From Halorussus salinisoli (GTDB taxonomy: Archaea; Halobacteriota; Halobacteria; Halobacteriales; Haladaptataceae): 64,000 nucleotides of DNA. The stretch covers positions 372,001 to 436,000 of the forward strand of contig SZNP01000004.1 of the NCBI GenBank assembly GCA_005239435.1. The letters are read 5' to 3'. Shown in pieces: positions 26,586-36,017 of this stretch. Position numbers and translations under genes: made by a program. Position 1 is the stretch's first letter, and each line of letters begins with the position of its first letter. The notes under the pieces are model-generated. The model was not told the DNA's origin and searched no databases. It saw nothing but the letters and a program-made list of their open reading frames with translations.

Positions 26586-27914
26586 ATGATACTATCGGGG
26601 ACCGTAGTTGCCGATTCGTCGACTATCATCCGTGACGGAAGCGTAGTCGTCACGGACTCGCGTATCGAAGCCGTCGGCAAGCGCGAGGAACTCGTCGACA
26701 GCTACCCCGGACACGAGCGGAAAGAGTACGACGTTCTCATGCCGGGGCTCGTCGGCGGACACGTCCACTCCGTCCAATCGCTGGGGCGTGGCATCGCCGA
26801 CGACACCGAACTCCTCGACTGGCTGTTCGACTACGTCCTCCCGATGGAGGCGTCCCTGACCGAGGACGAGATGGAGATCGCCGCGAAGTTGGGCTACCTG
26901 GAACTCATCGAGACAGGAACCACCACCGTCATCGACCACCTCTCGGTCGCACACGCCGACCGCGCCTTCGAAGCCGCCGGCGAAATGGGACTGCGGGGCG
27001 TGATCGGGAAAGTCCTGATGGACCGCCGGTCGCCGGACGGCCTGTTCGAGGACACCGACCGAGCACTGAACGAAACCAAGCGACTCATCCGGCAGTACCA
27101 CAAGTCCTACGACGATCGGATCAGGTACGCTGTCACGCCGCGCTTCGCGGTCTCCTGCACCGAGGAGTGTCTCAGAGGCGCTCGGGAGATAGCCGACGAA
27201 CACGACGACGTCCGGATTCACACCCACGCGAGCGAGAACCGCAGCGAAATCGAGACGGTGAAGGAAGATACCGGAATGCGAAACATCCGTTGGCTCGACG
27301 AGGTCGGACTCACGGGCGAAGACGTCGTGCTCGCCCACTGCGTGTGGACCGACGAGTCCGAACGGGAGATTCTCGCCGAAACCGGCACGCACGTCACCCA
27401 CTGTCCGTCGTCGAACATGAAGCTCGCCTCGGGTGTCGCACCCGTCTCGGACTACCTCGACCGGGGCATCAACGTCGCGCTCGGCAGCGACGGTCCGCCC
27501 TGCAACAACACCCTGGACCCGTTCACGGAGATGCGTCAGGCGAGCCTCCTCCAGAAGGTAGAGCACCTCGACCCGACGGCGACGCCGGCCAGTACCATAT
27601 TCGACATGGCGACGATTAACGGTGCTGAAGCGGCCGGGTTCAGTCGTGTCGGAAAACTCCGAGAAGGCTGGCGTGCCGACGTCGTCGGCGTCCGAACGGA
27701 CATCACCCGTGCGACGCCACTGCACGACGTCCTCTCACACCTCGTCTTCGCGGCGCACGGTGACGACGTCGTCTTCACGATGGTCGACGGAAACGTCCTC
27801 ATGGAGGACGGCGAGGTGGTCACCGCCGACGCTGACGAGGTACGCCGCCGGGCGGACGAGGTCGACCTCGACCTCGTGGAAGCGCGTGAGACTGCCAGGC
27901 AGGTCAAACCCTAA
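26586..27914 (+). CDS. Amidohydrolase, guanine / S-adenosylhomocysteine deaminase-like (TRZ/ATZ group)
   Basis: 442-residue aminohydrolase. PGLVGGHVHSVQ holds the first metal ligands (a Gly-His-Val-His form of the usual xHxH). IHTHASEN, LAHCVWT and the Asp in LGSDGPPCNN complete the zinc-deaminase site, and THCPSSNMKLASG is the standard segment before it. It starts at the ATG at 26586, after TTTTAGAA at 26553-26560. It belongs to the group of SAH/MTA, guanine, 8-oxoguanine and isoxanthopterin deaminases; with adenine deaminase and the hydroxylases nearby, guanine or a modified purine is the likely substrate. Confidence 0.8.
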   Translation: MILSGTVVADSSTIIRDGSVVVTDSRIEAVGKREELVDSYPGHERKEYDVLMPGLVGGHVHSVQSLGRGIADDTELLDWLFDYVLPMEASLTEDEMEIAAKLGYLELIETGTTTVIDHLSVAHADRAFEAAGEMGLRGVIGKVLMDRRSPDGLFEDTDRALNETKRLIRQYHKSYDDRIRYAVTPRFAVSCTEECLRGAREIADEHDDVRIHTHASENRSEIETVKEDTGMRNIRWLDEVGLTGEDVVLAHCVWTDESEREILAETGTHVTHCPSSNMKLASGVAPVSDYLDRGINVALGSDGPPCNNTLDPFTEMRQASLLQKVEHLDPTATPASTIFDMATINGAEAAGFSRVGKLREGWRADVVGVRTDITRATPLHDVLSHLVFAAHGDDVVFTMVDGNVLMEDGEVVTADADEVRRRADEVDLDLVEARETARQVKP

Positions 27915-28144
27915 GACGAGAGCGCTGTCCCTTCACCGGTCTCCATCTTTCCGCTCTACGATGCTGTCTACACCAAGCGTGCACGGAGTCGCGAGGCGAG
28001 CGCGTCGGTATCAATACAAGTATGAATAATTATATAAACGCCGTCACGAGATGAGGGTATTGGAGGCGCTGAGTGGTGATGACGAGGTAGTATCCGATAC
28101 CGCCCGCACCGACGAATTCGAGGATGGTCACGGACCGAATCGTT

Positions 28145-28438
28145 ATGGGGGATGGTCTCGAACGTCGAACTGTGAAAATCGACGTCAGTGGTCTGGTCTG
28201 TCCCCAACCAGTACTCGTCGTTCGCCGGTGTCTGGAGGAACTCGACTCGGGAGACGAACTGGTCGTCGTCGGTGACTATCCGCCGGCGGAGCGGAGCATC
28301 AGGCGGACCTGTTACAAACACGGATACGACGTGTCCGACGGACCGCCGCCGGACGCCGAGGACGAGTTCTCGTTGCGCATTCGCGTGAGCGAATCAGCGT
28401 CACTCACCGGTGAGTCAGCCGTTAGCGGAATTGAGTAG
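28145..28438 (+). CDS. TusA/SirA-like sulfur (or selenium) carrier 1
   Basis: 97 residues. The TusA landmark Cys-Pro-x-Pro is in SGLVCPQPVLVVRR, where the cysteine carries persulfide in characterised members. The following GDELVVVGDYPPAERSIRR and YKHGYDV closely match the TusA-like protein beside selD (45785), so the two are paralogues. Start taken at the ATG at 28145; 28124 is also in frame. A 35-residue acidic tail follows the domain. Its position between a purine deaminase and the F420:NADP gene, 1 kb before the first hydroxylase, suggests service to that enzyme. Confidence 0.78.
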   Translation: MGDGLERRTVKIDVSGLVCPQPVLVVRRCLEELDSGDELVVVGDYPPAERSIRRTCYKHGYDVSDGPPPDAEDEFSLRIRVSESASLTGESAVSGIE

Positions 28439-28493
28439 ATGAGTTACGCTTGGTCGGCAAGGTCGTTCGGACACTGCAGACGTTCCCCGACTC

Positions 28494-29162
28494 CTACTGG
28501 AACTGAACGGTGAGGTCGTGCATCCCCTCGTTGTTCATCGCGAGGTTGATCAGCAGCGGCGTGATGCTTTCGACGACGCCTGTGTTGGCGAGCGGTCCGC
28601 CATCGAGTGCACGGATTCCTTCGATGTCTTCGGCCAGCGACCGGACTATCCCTTTGGCCTCGTCGTCGTCTCCAGTAACCACGACGTCGGCGGTAAGTTC
28701 GTTGTCGAGGTTGCTGAGCGCACCTGCGGCGAGGTTCTGGAACGCGCCAACGACGGGGACGCCGGCGGGAGCGGCTGCCGCGATGGTTTCGGCGACGGTT
28801 CCCGACTCGGGTGGGTCGTAGTGGAACCCGTCGGCGTCGCGGGCCATCTGCACGGCCGGGCTCACGAGTACGTCACCTTCGTCGAGCGCTGGTGCGACCG
28901 CTTCGACGGTATCCGAAGTGTACTGAGGCGGAACGCTCACTACGACTACTTCAGCGCGGGCCGCGGCCTCTTCGTTGCCGTATCCCTCAAGGTCGTGTTC
29001 GACGCCGCGCTCACTCAGTTGCGTCTGGTATGCGTCGGCTTTGCTCGCTGCCTTCTCCGGCTTCCGAGATCCGACGAGGACCGTGTGTTCCGTGTCGTGA
29101 GCCCAGCGCAGTGCGAGTCCTTCACCGATGTCGCCGGTACCGCCGAGGAGTGCTATCTCCAT
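28494..29162 (-). CDS. npdG: F420:NADP oxidoreductase (NADPH-dependent F420 reductase)
   Basis: 222 residues. The N-terminal Rossmann motif LLGGTGDIGEGLALRW binds NADP(H), with VGSRKPEKA downstream for the 2'-phosphate. VVSVPPQY, VSPAVQMA and the GAFQNLAAGAL segment are typical of the Fno/NpdG family, and the size is standard (about 220). The ATG at 29162 is preferred over upstream codons that lack family resemblance. It moves hydride between F420 and NADP and may connect the hydroxylase or the luciferase-like enzyme to the NADP pool. Divergent from the first hydroxylase pair. Confidence 0.87.
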   Translation of the reverse strand: MEIALLGGTGDIGEGLALRWAHDTEHTVLVGSRKPEKAASKADAYQTQLSERGVEHDLEGYGNEEAAARAEVVVVSVPPQYTSDTVEAVAPALDEGDVLVSPAVQMARDADGFHYDPPESGTVAETIAAAAPAGVPVVGAFQNLAAGALSNLDNELTADVVVTGDDDEAKGIVRSLAEDIEGIRALDGGPLANTGVVESITPLLINLAMNNEGMHDLTVQFQ

Positions 29163-29268
29163 GCGGGTGAGATTCACATCCTCGTTAAAAAATGTACCTG
29201 CTGTGGAGAATGTTCTGTCGGGAAGTGCGGCGTTTGGCGGGTGGTTGCCACACGATCTGTTACGTGCT

Positions 29269-29310
29269 ACGGTGATGGGACGCTGACGTGTCACGGGGAT
29301 GGGTCGCTGA
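29269..29310. repeat. 18-base direct repeat upstream of hydroxylase 1
   Basis: ACGGTGATGGGACGCTGA (29269-29286) and ACGGGGATGGGTCGCTGA (29293-29310), 16 of 18 bases identical, start to start 24 bases. They lie about 190-230 bases before the GTG start of the Fe-S subunit and 107 bases after the start of the divergent npdG gene. A candidate tandem operator. Confidence 0.5.
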
Positions 29311-29496
29311 TGAGTGGTCTCCGTCGGAGCGAATCGGGGCGTCTCGGGCACACGGGACCGACCGGCGATCCGTCTCGGTCTCCGATGCCAGTCGCGTCGA
29401 ACCCCGTGTCAACCGCAACCATAGATATTTGTATCGCGGTCTCACATTTTACGGTACAACGAGTGTGCCAGTAGTGCACATAACGGAGGCAACATC

Positions 29497-30024
29497 GTGA
29501 AGATTGACTTGACAATCAACGGCGAACCGAACACTGTCGAGGTCGGTAGCGAGGAGGACCTGGCGACGGTGCTGCGACGGGAGGGATACACCGGCGTAAA
29601 GTGCGGCTGTGACGGTGGCGTCTGCGGCGCGTCCAAGGTTCTCGTCGACGGAGGAGCAGAGATGGCCTGTGGCATGGCGGCCGAGGAAGCCGACGGTCGC
29701 GAGATCGTCACCATCGAAGGCCTCGGTAGCCAGGACGATCTGCACCCCATCCAGCAGGCCTTCGTGGACCACTTTGCAGTACAGTGCGGGTTCTGTATCC
29801 CCGGTATGATACTGCAGGCCAAGTCGCTGCTCGCGGACAACCCGGACCCGTCCGAGGCGGAGGTCCGCGAAGCCATCGACGACAATATCTGTCGGTGTAC
29901 GGGCTATCAGAAACCGGTCGAGGCGATTCTCGACGCGGCCGGACGCATGCGCGGCGAACGGGCCGCCGTGACCGATGGCGGCACGTCAGCTAACTCCCCT
30001 CGCGGAGGTGAGTCTCATGAGTAA
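29497..30024 (+). CDS. Molybdenum hydroxylase 1, [2Fe-2S] subunit
   Basis: 175 residues with two [2Fe-2S] domains, the electron-transfer subunit of a xanthine-dehydrogenase-family enzyme. The C-terminal cluster is intact (Cys96, Cys99, Cys131, Cys133: QCGFC and CRC). The plant-ferredoxin-like cluster is altered. Canonical ligands follow C-x4-C-x2-C...C; here Cys38 and Cys43 are present but the third position is Ser46 (VCGAS), with Cys58 as fourth and an extra Cys36 two residues before the first. It starts at GTG 29497, preceded by GGAGG four bases earlier in a good ribosome-site position. It overlaps the Mo subunit gene by 8 bases. No FAD subunit follows. Confidence 0.9.
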   Translation: MKIDLTINGEPNTVEVGSEEDLATVLRREGYTGVKCGCDGGVCGASKVLVDGGAEMACGMAAEEADGREIVTIEGLGSQDDLHPIQQAFVDHFAVQCGFCIPGMILQAKSLLADNPDPSEAEVREAIDDNICRCTGYQKPVEAILDAAGRMRGERAAVTDGGTSANSPRGGESHE

Positions 30025-32470
30025 CGACGCGAACGAACCGAAGGCGGACGGCGGGGCGGCATCGCAACCTATCGGAGAGGAACTCGAAGAACTCGAAGAA
30101 CACCCCCTCGAGTGGGACGAGCCCGCGAACAACAGGAAAGCACCCGACGAGCGCGAGAGCGTCTCCAAGCCGTCCGAAAAGGACGACGATCGAAAACTCG
30201 TCACCGGCGAGGCGAAGTACACCTCGGACTACGACGAACAGTTCCCGGACCTCGCGCACGCCGAGGTCGTCCGGAGTGAAATTCCGCACGGACGCGTAGT
30301 CGACGTCGATACGAGCGAGGCCGAAGCGATGGACGGCGTTCATGCGGTCCTCACGCCGTGGTCCGATGCGGTGCCGGACGCGAAGTACACGAGCGCGGGT
30401 CAGTCCTACCCCGAGCCGAGTCCGTGGGACATGAACGTGCTCAACGAGCGCGTCCGCTACGTCGGCGACCCCATCGCGGCCGTCGCCGCCGAAACTGCCG
30501 AGACCGCCGCGACCGCAGCCGAGACGATCGAGGTCGAGTACGAGGAGGACGACTACGTCCTCGACCCCGAGGAGGCGTTCAGCGAGGACGCCCCGCAGCT
30601 CTTCGACAAGGACGACGTCGAGAACAAGATCGTCGGCCACGACTACGCACGCAACCGGATGTCCCATATCGAGGGAGAGCTCGGCGACGTCGAGGCGGCG
30701 ATGGAACGGGACGACGTTCGCGTCCACGAGACCGAATGGGAAACGGTTCGCCAATCACACGCGCAGGTCGAGAAGCACACCTCGCTGGCGTACACCGACG
30801 AGGACAACCGACACGTGGTGATTACGAGCACGCAGGTCCCGAACCACACGCGGCGACAGCTGGCGCACTTGTTCGACATCCCGATTCGGGACATCCGGGT
30901 CAAGAAGCCCCGAGTCGGCGGTGGCTTCGGCGGTAAGCAGGCGATGGTCGTCGAACCGATTCCGCTCGCGCTGTCGCTGGCGGCCGACCGCCCGGTGATG
31001 TACGAAGCGTCTCGGGCGGAGGAGTTCTCCGCGATGCGCTCGCGTCATCCGATGCGGGTGCGAGCCCGTTCTGCGGTCACCGAAGACGGCACCATCGAAG
31101 CTATCGAACTGTACGCGCTCTCGAACACCGGCGCGTACGGGAGCCACGGGATGACGGTCGCCGGCAACGTCGGTAGCAAGCCGATGCCGCTGTACTCGAA
31201 GGTCCCGAACGTCCGCTTCGAAGCCGATATCGTACACACGAACACGCCCCAGACCGGCGCGATGCGGGGGTACGGCGCTCCGCAGGGGACTCTCGCACTC
31301 GAGGGGCACCTGGACGAGGTGGCCCGCGACCTGGATGTCGACCCCGTCGAGTTCCGCCGGCGCCACTACATGGAGGTCGGTGACCTCGACGAGATCGCGG
31401 GCATGATGGGTGGCGAGGGTGCCAAACGCCGTATTCGGTCCTGCGGTCTCGACGAGTGCATCGAGCGCGGCAAGGAGGCCATCGGCTGGGACGACGTCGA
31501 ACAACCCGACGCCGACCACCTCCACCGCGGGATCGGCATGGCGCTCTCCGCACAGGGGACGGGCGTCGCCGGCGACGAACTCGGTGCCGCTCAGATCATG
31601 ATGAACGAGGACGGCTCGTTCCACCTGATGGTCGGCGGCGTCGACATCGGGACGGGAGCCGACACCGCGTTCATCCAGATTGCCGCGGAGGTGCTCGGCG
31701 TCGACGAAGAAAACATCGTGGTCAGGTCTTCGGATACCGACACCACGCCGTTCGACTACGGCGCGTACGCGTCATCGACGACCTACATCAGCGGGATGGC
31801 GGTGAAGAAGGCCGCCGAAGACGCGAAAGAACGAATCCTCCACTGGGGGTCGAAGCTCCTCGACGAACCCGCGGAGAACCTCGAGACTCGCGGGGGCGAG
31901 GTCTACAGCGAGGAGACCGGCGAAAGCGTCTCACTCGAAGAGGTAGGGTTCGAGGCCGCCTACGGTGACGAAGAGCGCGAGCACATCCTCGGAAAAGGCA
32001 CCCACTGTACCGAGGAAAGCCCGCCGCCGTTCGCCGCGCAGTTCGTCGACGTGACGGTCGATGCGGAGACCGGCGAGTTCGACGTCAATAACATGGCGGT
32101 GGCTGTCGACTGCGGCGTCGCTATCAATCCCGGTATGGCCGAGGGCCAGATCGAGGGGGCGAACCACATGAGTTACGAGATGGCGGTCAACGAAGGCATC
32201 ACGTTCGACGACGAGGGGCGCGCCGAGGTCACGGACTTCGACGACTACGAGTTCCCGACTGCGGCCGAGTCGCCGCCGATAGAGTCCATCCTGGTCGAGA
32301 CCCACGAGCCGACCGGGCCGTTCGGTGCGAAATCCGTCGCCGAAGTGCCGACGAACACCGTCCCGCCGGCGCTCAGTAACGCGATTCGCGAGGCCGTCGG
32401 CGTCCGCATCGACGAGATGCCGATCACGGCCGAGAAGATACGGCGGGCAATGGACGCGCGAGACGAGTAA
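30017..32470 (+). CDS. Molybdenum hydroxylase 1, Mo-binding large subunit
   Basis: 817 residues of the xanthine dehydrogenase / aldehyde oxidase large-subunit family, binding the molybdopterin cofactor. Motifs: RYVGDPIAAVAAE (start of the first domain), RVGGGFGGKQ, MRGYGAPQG, GVDIGTGADTAFIQIAAE, CGVAINPGMAEGQIEG, and FGAKSVAE with the Glu that acts as base in this family. About 70 acidic, variable residues precede the domain. I start at ATG 30017, overlapping the Fe-S gene. It is clearly paralogous to 39593-42046. Presence of the YqeB/YqeC/SelD block suggests a selenium-modified Mo centre; substrate probably a purine or other N-heterocycle. Confidence 0.9.
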   Translation: MSNDANEPKADGGAASQPIGEELEELEEHPLEWDEPANNRKAPDERESVSKPSEKDDDRKLVTGEAKYTSDYDEQFPDLAHAEVVRSEIPHGRVVDVDTSEAEAMDGVHAVLTPWSDAVPDAKYTSAGQSYPEPSPWDMNVLNERVRYVGDPIAAVAAETAETAATAAETIEVEYEEDDYVLDPEEAFSEDAPQLFDKDDVENKIVGHDYARNRMSHIEGELGDVEAAMERDDVRVHETEWETVRQSHAQVEKHTSLAYTDEDNRHVVITSTQVPNHTRRQLAHLFDIPIRDIRVKKPRVGGGFGGKQAMVVEPIPLALSLAADRPVMYEASRAEEFSAMRSRHPMRVRARSAVTEDGTIEAIELYALSNTGAYGSHGMTVAGNVGSKPMPLYSKVPNVRFEADIVHTNTPQTGAMRGYGAPQGTLALEGHLDEVARDLDVDPVEFRRRHYMEVGDLDEIAGMMGGEGAKRRIRSCGLDECIERGKEAIGWDDVEQPDADHLHRGIGMALSAQGTGVAGDELGAAQIMMNEDGSFHLMVGGVDIGTGADTAFIQIAAEVLGVDEENIVVRSSDTDTTPFDYGAYASSTTYISGMAVKKAAEDAKERILHWGSKLLDEPAENLETRGGEVYSEETGESVSLEEVGFEAAYGDEEREHILGKGTHCTEESPPPFAAQFVDVTVDAETGEFDVNNMAVAVDCGVAINPGMAEGQIEGANHMSYEMAVNEGITFDDEGRAEVTDFDDYEFPTAAESPPIESILVETHEPTGPFGAKSVAEVPTNTVPPALSNAIREAVGVRIDEMPITAEKIRRAMDARDE

Positions 32471-32700
32471 CGGCACGTAGTCGTTTCCCGTACTTCCGCT
32501 GGCGATCTTTCTCGAACGGCGACAGGATAGCGAACTCGCGTTTGCTGGACCCGAACTGCGCACGGCATGTGGAACGACAACACGAGGCAAGATATTTGTA
32601 CACAGTGGTGTCATTATTGGGATATGCTCGCTGGGGGCACGGATACACGAATTAGAGGGACCGACAGGGCCCGTCGAAACCCGACTGGGAGGCCGTCACG

Positions 32701-34392
32701 ATGAGTGACCGCGTCGACTTGCTGATACGGGGGACGTTGGTAAACGTCAACACCGGCAATCTACAGGACCGACCGGTGGCCGTCGATGATGGTGAGATAG
32801 TGGCTCTCGAAGAACGGCCGGCGGAGCGCGAACTCGAAACCGGGTACGTCACGCCGGGACTCATCGACGCACACATGCACGTCGAATCGTCGATGGTGAC
32901 GCTCCCGCGATACGGTGCCGCCGTGGTTCCCCGGGGCGTGACCAGCGTCATTCACGACCCACACGAAATCGCGAACGTACTCGGCACGCGAGGCGTTCGT
33001 GACGTCATCGAGGACGCCATACACACACCATTGAAAGCCCGATTCACCGTCCCGTCGTCGGTGCCGGCGTCTCACCTTCAGGACGGTGGTGCGACCATGG
33101 ACGCCGACGACGTGGCGGAACTACTCGACGCGGACAGGGTCGTCGCCCTCGGTGAAGTTATGAACATCCCGGGCCTGCTCGCTGGCGACGAGGAAGTGCA
33201 CAGCAAGATTACGGCCGCCTGTGAACGCGGATTGACGGTCGACGGACACGCGCCTCGCGTTACCGGGGCTGACCTTCAGGAAGTCGCCCGTTATCTCGAT
33301 AACGATCACGAGAGCATCGCTCTCGACGAGGCACACGAGAAGGTGGCAGCGGGCCTCCGCGTCTACCTCCGTGAAGGTTCGGCGAGCAAGAACCTCGAAG
33401 ATCTCGTGGGTCTAGTCGACGATGTCGACACGCGCCGCCTGTCTCTGTGTACCGATGACCGGGACGTCGAGGACCTAGTCGAGTGCGGCGGTGTCGACTT
33501 CGCCGTCGAGAAGGCCATTCGGTTGGGCGTCGATCCAGTCGAGGCGGTCCAGATGGCCACCATCAACACTGCCGAGAGTTACGATCTGCCGTTCGGCCGA
33601 ATCGAACCCGGAGCACCGGCCGATCTGGTGTTGCTCGAGAATCTCGAGTCGTGGGACGTAGAGCACGTCCTCGTCGACGGCTATCTCGACCCGACCGAAG
33701 GCGCGGGCGAACCACCGGCTTCGGAGGTTGCGACTGACACCGTCGAATTCGAACCGGTAACCGGTGCAGACCTGGCGATCGAACATCCCGGCCCTGGACC
33801 GGTCGAGGTCCGGGTTGTAGACGCCGAAGGCGGCCTCCAGACTGCCCGCATGACGGCCGAGGTGCCGGTCGACGTTACGGGTTCGCCCGCGGAGCTTGAC
33901 GGCGCTCTCGTCGCGGATACGGACGCAGACGTTCTTCCGCTGGCGGTCATCGAGCGTCACGGTGGCGATGGCGGCATCGGCCGCGGTTTCGTCTATCGAC
34001 TGGGTCTCGAACGCGGTGCCGTGGGTTCGACGGTGGCGCACGACGCGCACAACTGCATCGTGGCCGGAACGGACCACGCCGCGATGGCGCGTGTCGCCAA
34101 TCATCTCCGCGAGATAGACGGCGGAGTTGCGGCGTACGACCCGACGTCGGACGAACTGACGTCGCTTTCACTCCCGGTCGCGGGATTGATGTCCGACGAA
34201 CCGCTCGCCGACGTCAAAAGGAAGTTCGAAACGGTCGAGGAGGCCGCTCGCGATATCGGGCTTTCTCACGACGGGGGCATGATGGAACTGTCCTTCCTGG
34301 CGCTGGAGGTCATTCCGAAATACCGTCTCACTAATAACGGACTCGTCGACGTGGACGCTTTCGACTACGTTGACGTTCTGGCTAGCGATTGA
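32701..34392 (+). CDS. ade: Adenine deaminase
   Basis: 563 residues, full length for the Ade family. PGLIDAHMHVESSM holds the first metal ligands, HDPHEIANVLG and VPSSVPAS are family signatures, GHAPRV carries a further His, LCTDDRD the catalytic Asp, and the C-terminal VAHDAHNCIVAGTD and LSHDGGMMELSFLAL complete it. It converts adenine to hypoxanthine plus ammonia, feeding the hydroxylases. It sits 230 bases downstream of the hydroxylase 1 pair. AAGATATTTGTA before it (32589-32600) shares an 11-base core with the region before hydroxylase 1 (29425-29435), hinting at common control. Confidence 0.95.
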   Translation: MSDRVDLLIRGTLVNVNTGNLQDRPVAVDDGEIVALEERPAERELETGYVTPGLIDAHMHVESSMVTLPRYGAAVVPRGVTSVIHDPHEIANVLGTRGVRDVIEDAIHTPLKARFTVPSSVPASHLQDGGATMDADDVAELLDADRVVALGEVMNIPGLLAGDEEVHSKITAACERGLTVDGHAPRVTGADLQEVARYLDNDHESIALDEAHEKVAAGLRVYLREGSASKNLEDLVGLVDDVDTRRLSLCTDDRDVEDLVECGGVDFAVEKAIRLGVDPVEAVQMATINTAESYDLPFGRIEPGAPADLVLLENLESWDVEHVLVDGYLDPTEGAGEPPASEVATDTVEFEPVTGADLAIEHPGPGPVEVRVVDAEGGLQTARMTAEVPVDVTGSPAELDGALVADTDADVLPLAVIERHGGDGGIGRGFVYRLGLERGAVGSTVAHDAHNCIVAGTDHAAMARVANHLREIDGGVAAYDPTSDELTSLSLPVAGLMSDEPLADVKRKFETVEEAARDIGLSHDGGMMELSFLALEVIPKYRLTNNGLVDVDAFDYVDVLASD

Positions 34393-34468
34393 GCCGTCGG
34401 GCTCTGCGGATTGTGACGATTCACTATCACGTCCGGTCCTCAGGGAGAAACGAAAACGAAGCGGTGAC

Positions 34469-35836
34469 TTAATCGTCGTTGTCCACAGTCGCCTTCGGAC
34501 CGAGCTCCGTGGTGGTGCTCTCGTCGACTTCGTCGGGAGACTTCGGAATCACGTTGTCGAGGATTAGCGACACGAGAGCGGTCACCACGACGGCCTCGCC
34601 GAAGAAGGTCTGTGCCTGTTCGGGTAGCTGCTGGAGTATCTCCGGTCGCGTGGCGACGCCGAGGCCGAGACCGATGGACGCCGCGATAATCACCATGTTG
34701 CGCTGGTTGAGGTTGACGTTGTCGTTGAGGATCTTGAACCCGTTGGAGAGGACCATGCCGAACATGACGAGGGTGGCACCTCCGAGGACCGGATTCGGCA
34801 TCGTCGAGAACACCGCACTCACCTTCGGGACGAATCCGAGCAGGACCAGGATACCGCCTCCGACGGCGACGACGATTCGACTCATGATGCCGGTGAACGT
34901 AACGACGCCGACGTTCTGGGCGAACGAGGTGTTCGGGAACGCACCGAACAGACCGGCGACGCCGCTCATCACGCCATCGGCCAGCAGTCCGCCCTTGAGT
35001 TCGCTCTCCTCCGGTTTGCGGTCCTCGACGGCCGTGATGGCCGAGATGTGACCGATAGTTTCCATCGACGTCGTGACGTAGATGACGCCGAGTATCAGGA
35101 TGGGAACGGGCTCGAACGCGATACCGAACTTCAGCGGCGTCGGATAGGCGAACCAAGCCGCTTCGGCGATCGGGGAGAAGTCGACGATCCCCAGGGCCGC
35201 AGCGGCGACGTATCCGGCGACGATACCGATGAGCAGACTGAGAACCCGAAGGTAGCCGTCGAACAACTGGTTCAAACCGATCGCGATGACGAACACGAGA
35301 CCGCCGACGGCGAGGTTCACCGGTGCTCCGTAGTTCGACGCGTCGACACCACCGGCCAGATAATCCATTCCGACCGGAATGAGGTACAGGCCGATTATCA
35401 CGACTATCAAGCCGTTTACGAGCGGTGTGAAATACTCCTCGAACCATTCGAACTTCCACCCGATGAAGATTTCGACGACGGCAGCGACGACACACGCACC
35501 GAATGCCGCGGATAGGCTGTACTGCGTCGCCACCCCGATTATCGCCCCGACGAACGCGAAACTCGTTCCCATGACGATCGGCAGTCGGGCACCAACCGGT
35601 CCGATCGGCATCGCCTGTACTATCGTCGCAATCCCGGCGAACAGCAGCGCCATCTGAACGAGGAACGTCGTCTGACCCGTCGCGAGCCCAACTGCACCCG
35701 CGATTATCAACGGCGGTGCGATGTTGGGGAGAATCATTGCCAGAATGTGCTGAAGGCCGAGCGGAATCGATTCGCGCATCGGTGGCTCGTCGTCGATACC
35801 GTAGACGATGTCTACGCTGGAGTCACTATCCGCCAT
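34469..35836 (-). CDS. NCS2 family nucleobase permease (xanthine/uric acid type)
   Basis: 455-residue membrane transporter of the nucleobase:cation symporter-2 family, with about 12-14 hydrophobic spans. PLGLQHILAMI at the start, the central MGTSFAFVGAI, the FGAFPNTSFAQNVG segment with conserved Asn-Thr-Ser, and ITAVEDRKPEESE are family landmarks; in XanQ the last regions line the substrate site. The QH in the first helix is also conserved. It imports xanthine, uric acid or uracil. The TATA box (35861-35868) lies 28 bases before the ATG. Convergent with adenine deaminase. Confidence 0.9.
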   Translation of the reverse strand: MADSDSSVDIVYGIDDEPPMRESIPLGLQHILAMILPNIAPPLIIAGAVGLATGQTTFLVQMALLFAGIATIVQAMPIGPVGARLPIVMGTSFAFVGAIIGVATQYSLSAAFGACVVAAVVEIFIGWKFEWFEEYFTPLVNGLIVVIIGLYLIPVGMDYLAGGVDASNYGAPVNLAVGGLVFVIAIGLNQLFDGYLRVLSLLIGIVAGYVAAAALGIVDFSPIAEAAWFAYPTPLKFGIAFEPVPILILGVIYVTTSMETIGHISAITAVEDRKPEESELKGGLLADGVMSGVAGLFGAFPNTSFAQNVGVVTFTGIMSRIVVAVGGGILVLLGFVPKVSAVFSTMPNPVLGGATLVMFGMVLSNGFKILNDNVNLNQRNMVIIAASIGLGLGVATRPEILQQLPEQAQTFFGEAVVVTALVSLILDNVIPKSPDEVDESTTTELGPKATVDNDD

Positions 35837-35860
35837 GCCATGTCATTTCATGCCAACACA

Positions 35861-35868
35861 CTATATAC
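35861..35868 (-). promoter_or_regulatory. TATA box of the NCS2 permease
   Basis: GTATATAG on the minus strand, 25-32 bases before the ATG at 35836; leaderless geometry. Confidence 0.5.
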
Positions 35869-36017
35869 CTTTCCATTAATCGACATATAACAAGATTGCG
35901 TACGTTTCTATTCCATTTGATGGATTCGACTAACCAATGTTCAGCAGTGCCTGGCGTGGACCACCCGCGTCCAACGATCGCTGCCCGGACCAACGAGGGA
36001 AGCGGGAGAGCCCCGAT

